From: Emydura subglobosa
Lineage: Eukaryota > Chordata > Testudines > Chelidae
Direction: 5' to 3'
Length of the DNA stretch: 64,000 bases
Assembly: GCA_007922225.1 (NCBI GenBank)
Contig: ML679968.1
Location: 8,243,022 to 8,307,021 of the forward strand
The notes under the pieces were generated by a model that did no database searches, was not told the origin of the DNA, and saw nothing but the letters and a program-made list of their open reading frames with translations. Made by a program: the position numbers and the translations under genes. Below, in pieces: positions 45,377-56,754 of the stretch (positions are counted from its first letter, which is position 1; each line of letters begins with the position of its first letter).

Positions 45377-46189
45377 GGACCACAGAACTGTTACTTTTCT
45401 TAGTCACTTGCTTAACTTTCAATGGCAACAACTCAATGATTAAGGCAAAGACATCCACATGCCTAGCAGGATCAGGGGCATAGCTGTGAGGTGATACCCC
45501 AAGCTTTCACATTTATCACTTATACAATGATAGGCAAATTCAATAATGACAGATGTATTTGTATGCTACTAGGATGCATGAAATGTCACAAATGTTTTAA
45601 AAGCTGAACTAGGGCAAAATAGTGCCATTGCCACAAATAAATAGAGCTTTATATTGTGAACTATTTCACGAGGAGCTTTATATTGTGGTCAATATTTCAC
45701 TGTAGGGAAAACTATAGTTTTTGTGTTTTTGCAAATCTGCCCAAGGATGATGATTAACATTTTTAAAAACAAGTCAAAGCAAATCAACCAAGTGTTTTGC
45801 ATTTTTGTGAGCAACGTGATTCTTGTCCTATCAGTTTTTGTTTTTGTTTTTTGTACAGCTTCTAATACTTCACAGAGGAAAATCCTTAAAACAGTATAAG
45901 GAGAAAAGTCAATTAATGAGAACTTAAAGGATTGGTTTTTTTCCATAATTCATGTATCCCTTGGCAATACAAAGGATCTCTTACACGGAAAGATCTGACT
46001 TTGTGAAATAATTTGTACAGCTTTAGGAATCTGACTACCAACCAAGTCATTCTAAGGTCACCAATGCAGTGGAGACTTTATTTCAATGATTTATATAGGT
46101 TTGCAGTAGAGTGTATATGTTACTAACCATAACTACTTATCTCCACCCTACTTATCTGGATACTTACTTGTTCTCATCACTGTATTATC
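45377..46189. other. Non-coding DNA, no recognised feature
   Basis: Apart from the target duplication at 45377-45381, nothing was recognised. An almost identical short phrase ('gagctttatattgtg') occurs twice at about 45644 and 45673. Confidence 0.4.
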
Positions 46190-46500
46190 CGTGCACCTCA
46201 TAACCATTCATGGATTTTACCTACACAACATCCTGGTGAGACAGTGACATGAGACATTTTACAGGTGGAAAACTGAGGCAAAGGGTAGATTAATTGCCTT
46301 GCTGAGGTCACACAAGCAATCTGGGTGAGCTCAGAATTGAAACCTGGGTCCAGATTCTCAAGTGGGGTAAATCAGCATAGCACTGTTAAAGTCAATAAAG
46401 CTACCTTGACTTACACCTGCTGAAGATCTGACCCCGATTTCCTAAATTCGAGTCCAGTGCACTATCCATTAGGTCAACCCTCCTCTCCTTTCCTGCTATT
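46190..46500 (-). repeat. MIR SINE split by a palindromic insert
   Basis: 'ggtggaaaactgaggcaaag' and 'gccttgctgaggtcacacaa' are the MIR core on the reverse strand. The tRNA-like end 'gagtccagtgcactatccat' follows at about 46450. Between them lies the separate palindrome at 46347-46435. Confidence 0.65.
46347..46435. mobile_element. Palindromic MITE nested in the MIR
   Basis: The arms 46347-46380 and 46401-46435 are imperfect reverse complements ('tccagattctcaagtggggt' on the left, 'acacctgctgaagatctgac' on the right) with a short centre. Related remnants lie at 9615-9728 and near 58480. Confidence 0.65.
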
Positions 46501-46859
46501 TATAATTCCCATTGATATCAATTGGCGCTACACACACATATTGAACCATAAATGCTCTTTACAATGCTGGCATTAATAATGTTGCCAACTATATCTAACT
46601 ACATATCCATACATGGGAAAGAAGAAGAAAGAGTCTATGTTGAAAGAACATTAAGTTTGCAGAATAAAGGGCTCAACCTTAATTCTGGCACTTCCTAACT
46701 TTTATCTGAGCAACCTTAATTTGTCCCTAACCTATACTAAGATTGATTTATTGTAGAAAATTATATGATATTTATCTATGTTTGATTGGATGCATGTTGC
46801 TTTTAGACTATTAGGAAGGGAAGGTTATGCCATGTGTAATTTCAATGGTAATTTATAGA
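46501..46859. other. Non-coding DNA with an old repeat copy
   Basis: About 46655-46720 is the inverted third copy of the repeat seen at 2245-2330 and 2920-2990. Otherwise nothing. Confidence 0.35.
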
Positions 46860-47095
46860 GCTGATCAAAATGTTACAAATACACTTTTTTTTTTTTAAAT
46901 AAAATGTCTTATAAAAAGACATTTTCACTATGAACTGCTGAATTTTCTTCACTTTTTTCAACATTTTTATCAGTTTTTTAATTAAAAACTTCATCAACAT
47001 TATTATTGAAATGTCAATCAGAATTTTTCGTTTACCAAAAGCTTTTTTTTTTCTTTTTCTTTTTCTTTAGGAATGTTAGCAAATTTTGAAAAAAG
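46860..47095. repeat. AT-rich repeat remnant with T/C-rich tract
   Basis: AT-rich inverted words such as 'aaaatgtcttataaaaagac'. A tract of CTTTTT units lies at 47042-47069. It resembles 34915-35090. Confidence 0.4.
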
Positions 47096-47127
47096 ATTAG
47101 GGTGGAGGGAATCTCCAAAATGAAAAT

Positions 47128-47215
47128 AATACCCAATAAAAGATATAACCTCACCCACCTTGTCTCTTTCATATCTTTGGACCAACATGGCTACAACACA
47201 GCAAACCTCATTTGG
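47128..47215 (+). mobile_element. Penelope-like element tail, second copy (probable)
   Basis: 'ccaataaaagatataacctc' followed by 'acccaccttgtctctttcat' and 'ggaccaacatggctacaaca' matches and extends the end of 680-782. Confidence 0.5.
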
Positions 47216-49737
47216 CTCCAGATGCTATGGAGATGGGTGAATTACGATTGATGAATAATCCCATAACTCACCTAAGAGACTGAATACTAGAGAAGGGAGT
47301 AGTGAAAAAGTTCTTCATCCTTATAAACAAGAGTTTAATGCTGAAAGTTGGTGTTATCATTGTTAAAGCACATGGGGAGAAACTATAACTGCCGCACTAG
47401 AAGATGAACACCTCCCTTTATCCACATATCAGAGTAAAATACATATGAGGTTTAGGGAGCAAACCTATATGAAACTGTAATTTTCTCTCCCAGCCTACAC
47501 TTCTGAAATCAGCATATATGATACATCAACTGTGGGTGTTTTGCTAAGACACCCACAGTATAGCATAAATTGAGAGTGGTAAGATTATAAATTGCTTTTC
47601 TGGGGTAAAATCATAGTAGCTTTGAAACTGTCTTTACCACACTGACACTTATGATACTATTACTGAGAATTTGTCATTTTGAAAGCTATTTAACCTATCT
47701 TAACCATTGGTTTAAAGCTAATGTTTTCACTGACAAATACAGGATGAAATGATTAATGTGGAGGCTTTGCACAGTAACCCTGCTAATTGTGCTGGGGCTT
47801 GTTTGAGTATAGACGATAATGATTTTGTTACTCTGCACTTGGAGTCATTGCAGGATAACATAATAATAATAAATGTGATTATACAAATTTTTGTCAAAAT
47901 ATGAAATCAGAAGTGACAGTCTAGAATGGATAAACCTTCCATTGGTCTTGCAAATGAAGGGTTAAAATCATGCCCAAGTAGCTAGAAGCCCTATGGTTGT
48001 TGTTAGCAATTGAGTTTGTCAACATCCCCCCCCCATCCCACAAATTAACTTCTGCTGCCTTATAGATACATTGATACATGGTGATGGTCTAAATCACAAG
48101 AGAGGAAAGCAGAAAAGAGCATGGGGGAATTTCTAGGAAGTTAGATGGGTTAGAGGCCTATGGTGTGCCTATGTTGGATTCTGAGCTGTAGGAATTACTT
48201 GACTTTACACAGCATGATTTAAATCTTGCTTTTGTGTTTGGAGGGTGGGTGATAGAAGTACTCAACTCTAGATTGAGGCTAATGGTGTTTATGGAGTTTT
48301 TTTTATTTCCTTTTGTGACTAGGTGTTGCACCTATGCACTCAGCATAAATGAAATAAATCAAAACAAGGGCTCTAATAACTATATAATGTTAGTGCAGCA
48401 ATTTTCTTTAAATATAAATAAATCACGGTGGACATGAAAATACTTATTACCATGAAGCATCTTTTATAAATAGCTCATCTTATAGCTGACACTATGAGAG
48501 CCTGTGCAAGCAAGAAACCTAAATTCATAACAGGGCATTTAGTTCTGATCTGTCACTTCGTTGACTTCAGTGGGGCTTAAAAGTTGTTCTTGAGAGCAGA
48601 GTGTAGCCTCGTATATTCGTAGTTATCTAGGTACAGAATGTATATACTGTCTCACAACTATTACATCCACTCATCATGTAACACCTACAGACCAAAGAGT
48701 ATCTGCATGTTTGATGGGATGAGAAGGAAGGAAAGTTTTTAAAAAAATGAAGGGGAGGAGGGTATTTATCAAAATACAATCTTGGTACTGTGGAGAATAC
48801 TCACATCTTCTACCCTCAGAGAATATGCATGTGGTAAAAGTGTAATAAGTTACACCACTATCTGCGGAGATCTATTCACAATAGTTATTGTAATCCTTTA
48901 TTACAAATATCGTATTCCCCCTCCCCCCTCTTTTTGTGAAAACAATGGTCTACCTCACTCACTGCAGGGGATGATAACTCTGGAATGCATTATCTCAAGA
49001 AGTGTAAGATGGGCAAATATATCACTTTGGGGTAAGAGAGAGGAAACAGGGCACAGCTGGGTCAGCAGAGGAGATGGAACTAGGTAATAGAACTGGTAGA
49101 AATAAAAATAATATTTTAAAAAATGTTACACGAGGACAAAAATGACTGAGTATGATTCTAAAATGAATCCCTCTTATGTTAAGTGGATAACATAGGGCTC
49201 AGAGAATCCTAACAGCCCTACTGTATATTTGTGTGGGTATGAGGAAGGGGGGCACACAGAATGCTTCTTTGTGTTTATGCTGCTGCTATTTGAATGAAGA
49301 ACTGCAAAAAAGACAATGTCAGTGGTTACTGGTGATATGGGGAGATTGATTTGTCCTTCTTACAAGTGGTTGTAAAAGAAGTAAAATATCAGCATAGGGT
49401 GGCCTATTATCATAATTAATCTGTCCCTGTGATGTTTCCCTAGGGTGTGGAGGAAGGTCATGTAAGTCAGGTTCTCTGACTGAAAAGTGAATGTATATAC
49501 AAGAGATTGTGCAGTAACTTTTAGGGTTCAGAATAGCTAGGAGGATCTTGAAGGAAATATGGATTAGCATGATGGAAAATTCAGGTTCTTTGATTCTGGG
49601 AGGCTCCGGATGATTAAACGAAAGAAATATGGTATTAATCTTTAACAACAGAAAAACAGTTGACCTGGCACTTACTGTTGAGTAGGCCTAATTTAAAACC
49701 CTTCTGAAATTAGGGAGCAGTTTTTCAGCACGTACCA
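47216..49737. other. Long stretch without a supported gene
   Basis: AT-rich. The 101-residue frame at 48782-49087 and the 109-residue reverse frame at 49319-49648 lack domains. No repeat was recognised except a short 'gttgacttcagtggggctta' remnant near 48560. Confidence 0.4.
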
Positions 49738-49805
49738 CAAAAAGGGCCCTGATCCATGACACGAGCTCCTAGATGCAATGGTAATACAAATAATAATAAT
49801 TGGAG
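49738..49805 (+). repeat. Interspersed repeat with AAT tail
   Basis: 'ggccctgatccatgacacga' then 'gctcctagatgcaatggtaa' and AAT repeats; inverted relative to 378-512. Confidence 0.5.
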
Positions 49806-50194
49806 AAAGTGCATATTCTCCAAATAGCAAACAAGCATAATTAAAACTGTGGATAACTCACAGTGAATATTCTATTTGGCAAGCTTGCTCGATGATCATG
49901 TAAGACCTGCTCTGAATGCTCTCAAAGTTTAACCGGTTCCATCGAGTTTGGGCTCAGTCTTGAAAAAAAACTAATTTTGACAGACAAATCTGATTTTTGT
50001 TTTTTGGTGGGTTTTTTTTTACTGTTATACAATTTAAATGAAGGAAATGCTGTTGATTTCCAGGACTGAGTACTATTATTGATATACAGGATTTGATAGA
50101 GCACCTTACTATAAAAATTAACTGAACTTGGCTTGGATATTCGGCACTGTCACAGATGACAATATAGCTGAAGGATGACAAAGGGCAATGAAAT
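49806..50194. other. AT-rich spacer
   Basis: Nothing recognised. Confidence 0.3.
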
Positions 50195-50875
50195 AGCAAT
50201 GTATCAGACTGGAGGAGGTATGTAGTTGGGTGCTACAGGGATCAGGGTTAAGTCTGCTTTTATTCTGCCTCTTAATGACCTTGAAAAAGGGGTAAATAAA
50301 TATAACATTCGTTAAAATCACAGTTGATACTAAGTTGGAAGAAGCTGTTAACACCAGTGAGATCAGAGAAATAATTCAAAGTGGACAAAGGCTAAAAATA
50401 CAATCAAGAAATAAAATCAGATTTAACAGAGAAACCTGCTTGTTATTTCAGGAAAAATAATCTGGAGACAGCTGTTTGGAAAGCAGCAATGCCAAATAAA
50501 ACCTTGGGGGAGATAGTTGAAAGTATATTAGGAGTTTGCAAAATGATGTGGTAGCTAAAGGTGCCAGAGGGATTAATTCTTAAAGAAAGCAGAAAAGATA
50601 TAATTGACATGCTGAAGTAAATGAAAGGAAAATCTAGAGGACTAGGGAAGATGTACTGATGGTTTGACTGTGGGATATTCTCTCACATAAAGTTGGAGAA
50701 GCTCTCATTTTTGATTATCTGAAGCTGAACTGGCAGTCAAATACTGTTTGACATGGCATAAGAATCTAGCTATCTTATAATGTAGGGAACAGTTCATCAT
50801 TGACAGGAGCAGGGAGTAGATAATGTAAGAGATCTCTTCCATCTCTGCTTTCTATGATTCTATGGGCACACACTG
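50195..50875 (+). mobile_element. CR1/L3-like LINE, strongly decayed
   Basis: 'ttctgcctcttaatgacctt' and 'gaaaaaggggtaaataaata' match the region before the catalytic motif. The 3' end 'gatctcttccatctctgctt' with 'tctatgattctatg' at about 50848-50863 is a CR1 tail. No frame survives. Confidence 0.7.
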
Positions 50876-51751
50876 TACATCAGCTAAAACTTTTGAAAGA
50901 TTAAAAGGTGATGAGGACATAATGTTGCCAAGTACATTTCACTCTATTAGTAGCTGATGTGTATTTCTACTATTTTCCTGTTACAGTGGCTGCAAGTTTG
51001 CTTTGCTTTCATGGATAGCCTTTAAGAGCTCTTTACCACTTAATAATATAATCAAGAAGTTGGAGCTGTCTGAGGAAAGCAGCCTCATTTTAACTGTCCA
51101 GATTGATTATGCTCCAGAGGTTATTGACAACTTACCTAATGTTAAATGTACAGTACACTGCTCAAAGCTCTGAAGCTGTTTCTTCTAGTAAATGGCAAAA
51201 TTATAGCTATTAAGGTTATGTCAGCACTCTCATGAAATAGCCTATATTCTCCCAAGCTCTCAAGTGAAAGATGGACCAAGCATTATACACTTATCAGAAA
51301 AAGATTTACAATACTGTACATATGGGTGACACTTGGCAGCCATGTTTATTTTGCCTCAGAGTTGAAAGGCTAGGTATTAACAAGAGCTGGGCAAATGACT
51401 TTTTGAATGAATTGCTTACTTGGTTCATTTTGCAACTTTCTATTCATGAATCGTGTATAAAAGATTTTTTTTTCTCAAATTTATTCAGTGCTTGAAATTA
51501 TTCACCCAATAACATAATTTAAATTAAATTCAATTAAATTGGATGGCTAAGTAACTCATTCACCAAACCCAGAAGAGCCCTGAAGAATTCTACAGAATTG
51601 GTCAATATACTAAGTTACACTTTTGGGAGACTATTCTTCTAACAGCATAGTGTCATTTTAAGGTAATTGTTACTTGCATAATTTGTGTTTAACAGATAAA
51701 GACCGAAGGTGGTAAAGAAAAAAAGGCCCTGATTTGGATTTGTGACTCAGC
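50876..51751. other. Non-coding DNA, no recognised feature
   Basis: No supported gene. 'aagagctgggcaaatgactt' (about 51379) may start a small old repeat. Confidence 0.35.
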
Positions 51752-51995
51752 TGATGAACTTGACGCAGTCTGGGGGTGGCGTCGAAAGGTGGCTCTCCAT
51801 AACTTTGTGCTCCTCCATCTCCACCCATCTGATTCAGGAGGCTGGTCTCTAGTGTAAACTAGAGAAACCTGAGGACTGCTCTTACCTCATGCTCATCTGG
51901 AACAGTTTCAACAGTCAATTTTGCAGCAAGGTATAGCTGCAGTACAGGGTGACCTGGCCCTATGTTCTTGCTCCTAGCTACACTGGGGATTGAGA
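51752..51995 (+). repeat. Unidentified repeat, copy A
   Basis: Matches 53262-53495 along its length: 'cttgacgcagtctgggggtg' versus 'cttgacacagcctggggctg', and 'aacagtttcaacagtca' in both. Family unknown. Confidence 0.75.
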
Positions 51996-52029
51996 GGTGA
52001 CAAAAATGATCAAAGCTGTGTGGAAGACT

Positions 52030-52600
52030 TTCATATTCAGGTGAAAAAAATGAAAAAGCTGAAGGTATTTAATTCTGAAAATTGATTAATGAAACAGAAC
52101 ACAATAGAAATGGACAAAATAACCATCAGTATCAGGAAAGCTGATTGATTATTCATGTTTACCCTTTCTCATGACACAAGAAAAAGGAGACAGTCAATGA
52201 AAGCTAAGGGCAACAAATTTATAACCGGTAAAATGAAATACTTTTCTTACACAACACAGAATTACTATATATAACAGGGGTCAAGAGCTGAGGAGAATAC
52301 AAAAAAAAGAGCTAACATTTATATGGCTTATGATAACATCAACAATTACATTAGGTAGGATTTGAGAAATTAGGTTCTTTCCTCATGTTCCAAAACATAA
52401 ACCAATCTCTAACTTGCATGACTTCAAAAGGAACTTCCACTGTGGACAGGTTATTCCATAATTGCCCATTTTGGGATACATCTTCCTCTGCAGCGTCTGG
52501 TTCTGGAGATTTGATAGGTGGATACTGAACTAGATGAACTACAGGTCTAATCTGGTATGTAGTTTCTGTGGTTTTATGTTCTTTTATGTCCTTACCAACC
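52030..52600 (+). mobile_element. CR1/L3-like LINE 3' part, decayed
   Basis: 'agggcaacaaatttataacc' and 'tgaaatacttttcttacaca' belong to the CR1 3' coding end. The tail 'ggatactgaactagatgaac' with 'ggttttatgttcttttatg' closes it at about 52590. It lies between the two copies of the unidentified repeat. Confidence 0.7.
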
Positions 52601-52955
52601 ACACACCCTGTATGTTTATTATGCTTTTTTTACTATTTATTTCCTACCACCATCTCCCACGCTATCCTAGTTCAATTTGACCCTACTTTACAACTAACCC
52701 TCTGAACTCTGTTGTATCGATTGACTAACCCTGGGACCAAGTTAACCTTAATTATTGCATGTCTTATTGTCAAGGAAAAATGAAACTATTTCTATAATGA
52801 ATAGAGAGTTGCAACACAGCGTGTTGGAGACTTGACCATCATCTGAAATGGGCAGGAGGAGATGGGCTTCCAAAAATGTTAAAGCTCTGTCTCAGAATTT
52901 AAAAGGAAATCTGTGCACCAACTCCAGATATAACTCAGCAAATATCTAGTCCAGT
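52601..52955. other. Non-coding DNA, no recognised feature
   Basis: Nothing recognised. Confidence 0.3.
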
Positions 52956-53070
52956 TTTAGATGTTCTAAGTGATAGGGCACTCCACATTTCCCTTGGATG
53001 ACTACTCCACAGTCTAATACAGTGAATGTTATACAAGAAGTTTATCATGAGAAAAATCTCTCCAATCTGA
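52956..53070 (-). mobile_element. CR1/L2-like LINE fragment, reverse strand
   Basis: 'tggatgactactccacagtc' and 'taatacagtgaatgttatac' resemble a common reverse-strand LINE 3' segment. It may belong with 54065-54420. Confidence 0.45.
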
Positions 53071-53261
53071 GAACAAACAAAGCATGTTAAATGTATGCAT
53101 ATCTAGTTATCACTTAAATAATTCACAAATGATACACTTGTAAATGTTTACTTTTTTCAGTTTTTAGTTTACAAGTTTATCACACACTGTTTGCTCATTT
53201 TTATTCACCTAGGGTTACATTTGTTTTCCCTGCCTCCCAATTCTTTTTTATAATTAGATTT
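53071..53261. other. Spacer
   Basis: Nothing recognised. Confidence 0.3.
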
Positions 53262-53495
53262 AGCTTGACACAGCCTGGGGCTGTCATCAAAAGGTAGCTT
53301 TATATAAATTTGTGCCTCTGCCCCACAATTTTGGGTCCAACTGGGGACAGGTCTTTAGTGTAAGCTAGAGAAGCCTGAGGGCTGCTCTAACTTATGTTCA
53401 TCCACAACAGTTTCAACAGTCATTTTTGTCAGCAGAGTATAGCTGGAACACAGAGTGATCTGGCCATGTGACCATGCTCCTACTCACATTGGATG
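53262..53495 (+). repeat. Unidentified repeat, copy B
   Basis: Second copy of 51752-51995 in the same orientation, with many substitutions and a few indels. Family unknown. Confidence 0.75.
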
Positions 53496-54064
53496 TGTGA
53501 AAGAGTGCGACACAGACCGAAGGAGTATGAATACCTTTTATGAAGACTACAACAGATTGTGTATGGTAAATATGAAGGTTAATTGCTATTTAAAACAAAA
53601 ATACTTTCTTCACTGCTGTGCAGAAGAGTTCGCTAACTGAACTGGACAAATTAAACTCTTATAGGTCTGCTTCTTTGCCCATTGAGGTAAATGTCAATGC
53701 TCCCATTTCTATAATGATATGGGATCAGATTCTAAGAGAGCTGATGATAAAAAGGTGTTATCCTTTCATATGGGGATATTGTCCCATTGGTTTAAAAAAT
53801 GACCATGTGTGGTGTATGCTTTACACTGGTTCGATAGAAATGGTTGAACATTTTGTTGGAGGTATGCATGAATGTAATATGTTCTAGAGATAAATTATAC
53901 ACAGCTCTGTTCTAATTGGGTTAGGGTTCTAATTGACTGGATGGGCTTTTGGGAATAAGAGGTGTACACTAACTCCCACTAGAACATGGGTGGGATCCTA
54001 TCAATAAAAAATGAGGTTTCTTGTCCCCACTACTCCCCTTGAAAGCTTTTTTCCACAACATCAC
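53496..54064. other. Non-coding DNA, no recognised feature
   Basis: The 89-residue frame at 53618-53887 has no domain. Confidence 0.3.
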
Positions 54065-54420
54065 TCCTCTGATGGTTATAAACCTGTCTAATTTCACACC
54101 TAAACTTGTTGATGGCCATTTGTTGTTGTGCAAATGTTGGCCCTTAACATAAATAACTTCTCTCATCCCTGGTATTTATCCCTCTGATGTATTTTTCCCA
54201 CCAGACTTATTTTTCCAAATCCTTTATCACTTTAATTGTTTTCCTGCTAACTCTAACTTGTCTGTCTGTTCTTGAAATATCAACCCTCAATACTGAGCAC
54301 AGCATTCCATTTAAGCCTTGTTAGAAGAGAATGACTACCTTGTTTGCTTAACATCTGATATCCTTATTAGTGCAGCCCAGTGCTGCATTCTCCTTTCATA
54401 AGACCATTTTTGAAAATCCC
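54065..54420 (-). mobile_element. CR1/L3-like LINE fragment, reverse strand
   Basis: 'aaacttgttgatggccattt', 'tggtatttatccctctgatg' and 'ctgagcacagcattccattt' are reverse-strand CR1/L3 wording in order. No frame survives. Confidence 0.65.
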
Positions 54421-54924
54421 CTGTGTGCAGAACTCCTATGGTAAACTTTTGCAGTCTGTAATTCACAACAGTGTTTTCTGGGAAAATCATTTGCACTGAT
54501 TTCAAGTATGAATTGTTTTCAGTTTATTTAATGCATAGATTAAGTTTTAAAGACAAGTTTAGATACTTTGCTGTTTGGCATTTTCAAAAAGGCCAAAATA
54601 CAGAAGAATCACTTGAGCAACAATGTTACAAAACTGCACCCTGGAATACAACAGGACAAATAAGAGTTAGAATTCAGGTGAAATAAGCCAGAGAAAGAAT
54701 TAATATAAAAACAAAGGTAATTATAGCTATGAAACATGATATGTTGCACTCTGTTGGGGTTCATTTTCTATCATTTAGAGTCACAGTAACAAAGACTTCC
54801 TTTTTCTGAGAGGCAAGATTAATACCACATCTCGTTCAGTTAATCAGCATGTAAAGTGTGGCTGTTATGTTTATATTTTGAATTGATTTTGTTTTAATAT
54901 GCCATAATCATTTTTATATAAACA
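54421..54924. other. Non-coding DNA, no recognised feature
   Basis: Nothing recognised. Confidence 0.3.
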
Positions 54925-55045
54925 GTTGACTTCAGTAGGACTTAAACATATGGTTAAAGCTGCAAATGCTTAAAGTTCAGCACATGCTCCCAGATTCTCA
55001 GCAAGCATGTGAAGTTAAAAGCACCTAAATCCTATTGAAAGTCAG
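54925..55045. repeat. Palindromic element remnant
   Basis: 'gacttcagtaggacttaaac' and 'aaatcctattgaaagtcagg' can pair around 'cttaaagttcagcacatg'. This is a common amniote palindromic type. Confidence 0.5.
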
Positions 55046-56754
55046 GCAAGACAGAGTCAAAGGTTCATGTAAAATCGCATAACCATTTGATTAACTAGCA
55101 CATGATTCTGGAAAATATAATAAGGATACACTACATCTGCACTCTGCCCACTAATCTATCTATATTTTATGTAGTGTGGTTATGGGGTATAGGAGGAATC
55201 TTGTTTCTAGCCATTACTGTAACGGACAAGGAACTTTCAAATACTTAATTTGTAACTGAAATATAATTTTCAGCTAATCTTTCCATGATAAAGTTTTTGA
55301 CATTCTAACAATGTGTGGCCTTTAGCAGTACGTTAATACTTCTTGTGCTGTAGTCAGAGAGAACTTGTAAACTTGCACATGTGAATTGGCTGGAAGGGAT
55401 ATTCATTATCAAAATATGGATGGAGATAAGCCTGTGGGGATTTTGGTATTCTATCTGATCTTTGGAATTGACATGAAAGGTTCGCTGCATTTGGGGTGTT
55501 TTTTTCTTCCAAAAGTACATTTTCATAACAATTGCAGCTCAGATAGCATGCCTGAGTATCTCCACCAGTGGGCAATGATGGTCTTTTTATTCTTATCCTA
55601 GGATCAGCAACATTAAATGTATCAGTGAGCAGGAAGAAGAAATAGGTGCCTTAAGAACTCTTGCCACCTCTTATAGCTGAGCTTGCTCTCTGAGCTCCTA
55701 GTTAAATAAGCCAATTTCTTTTCTCTAATGCTGCCTACTCACAGCTAGTCTCTTTCTCTCTCTCTCTCTCTTTCACTACAGCATTAGATAGCTATACAAT
55801 ATTATATATAATCAGTTCCTTATAAATGTATCTTTTCTCCATTCCACGTGTATAAACTTGATATCTGAACAGCTTCATTATTAGTGTTAAAGCATTTTTG
55901 GGTACTGAATATGTGACAGGTTCCACTAGGCAACACAATATGCTAAGAGCTTTAAACAAAAATAACACCCGAGGCAGGAAGTGAAATATTAAACCTGCAT
56001 AGGCAAAGGATGTTACAATAAACACATAGAATTGAAACTCAGCCCTAATGCTGTTGTGGCTTGAAAGAAAAGAGAAAACACTCAGCTGAATGAGCATAGG
56101 CACAGCAAAATCCTTATCAGCCATGTGTCTACTCTATTGATATACTGTATCCATGTCCCTGTCTATATTCATGGTAGCAGGCCTCAGCATTACTAGCACA
56201 ATGATATCACACATGCTTCTTAGTAAACTGTGACACCAACTTTTAGTTTTTAAGCCATGGGTATTGAGTTATAGACCACTCCCACACCTATAGCATGTTC
56301 TACTACACTTTGATTGCATCAGACCTCTTTCTGTTCCCCCATATCAGCTGCTCTGGAGAGACAGAATTAACAGGGGCTTTGGTGGTGTAAATTGCTTATA
56401 GTGCAGGAAGGGGAAACAAACCTCAGCTGGCCCCATGAATGGGGAAATACTTTCTGACCTGCCAAATACTGATTAATAGCTGATATATATAACTATATGC
56501 TAATAAATGTTTTGCAGGCCTACCAAGCTGTTGATAACGCTGTCCTCTAGCAGAGAAATGGAAGGGTAAAGAGGTGCCATGTGTCTGGTAGTAGGGAGCC
56601 ACGTACTTCTGAGGGGAGCAAGGGAGTGATCCCCAACAGCTATGGTATCAGAACTTAGGAATTATTTCACAACTCTCTGAGACACGTGATGTTCCCTTTT
56701 AGTGGGTCAACTGATATCGCAATGCTACCATGATTCAGTTGCCCCCTGTATACA
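55046..56754. other. Long stretch without a supported gene
   Basis: Mostly unique DNA. A TC microsatellite lies at 55750-55773. The 110-residue reverse frame at 55792-56124 has no domain. Confidence 0.4.
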
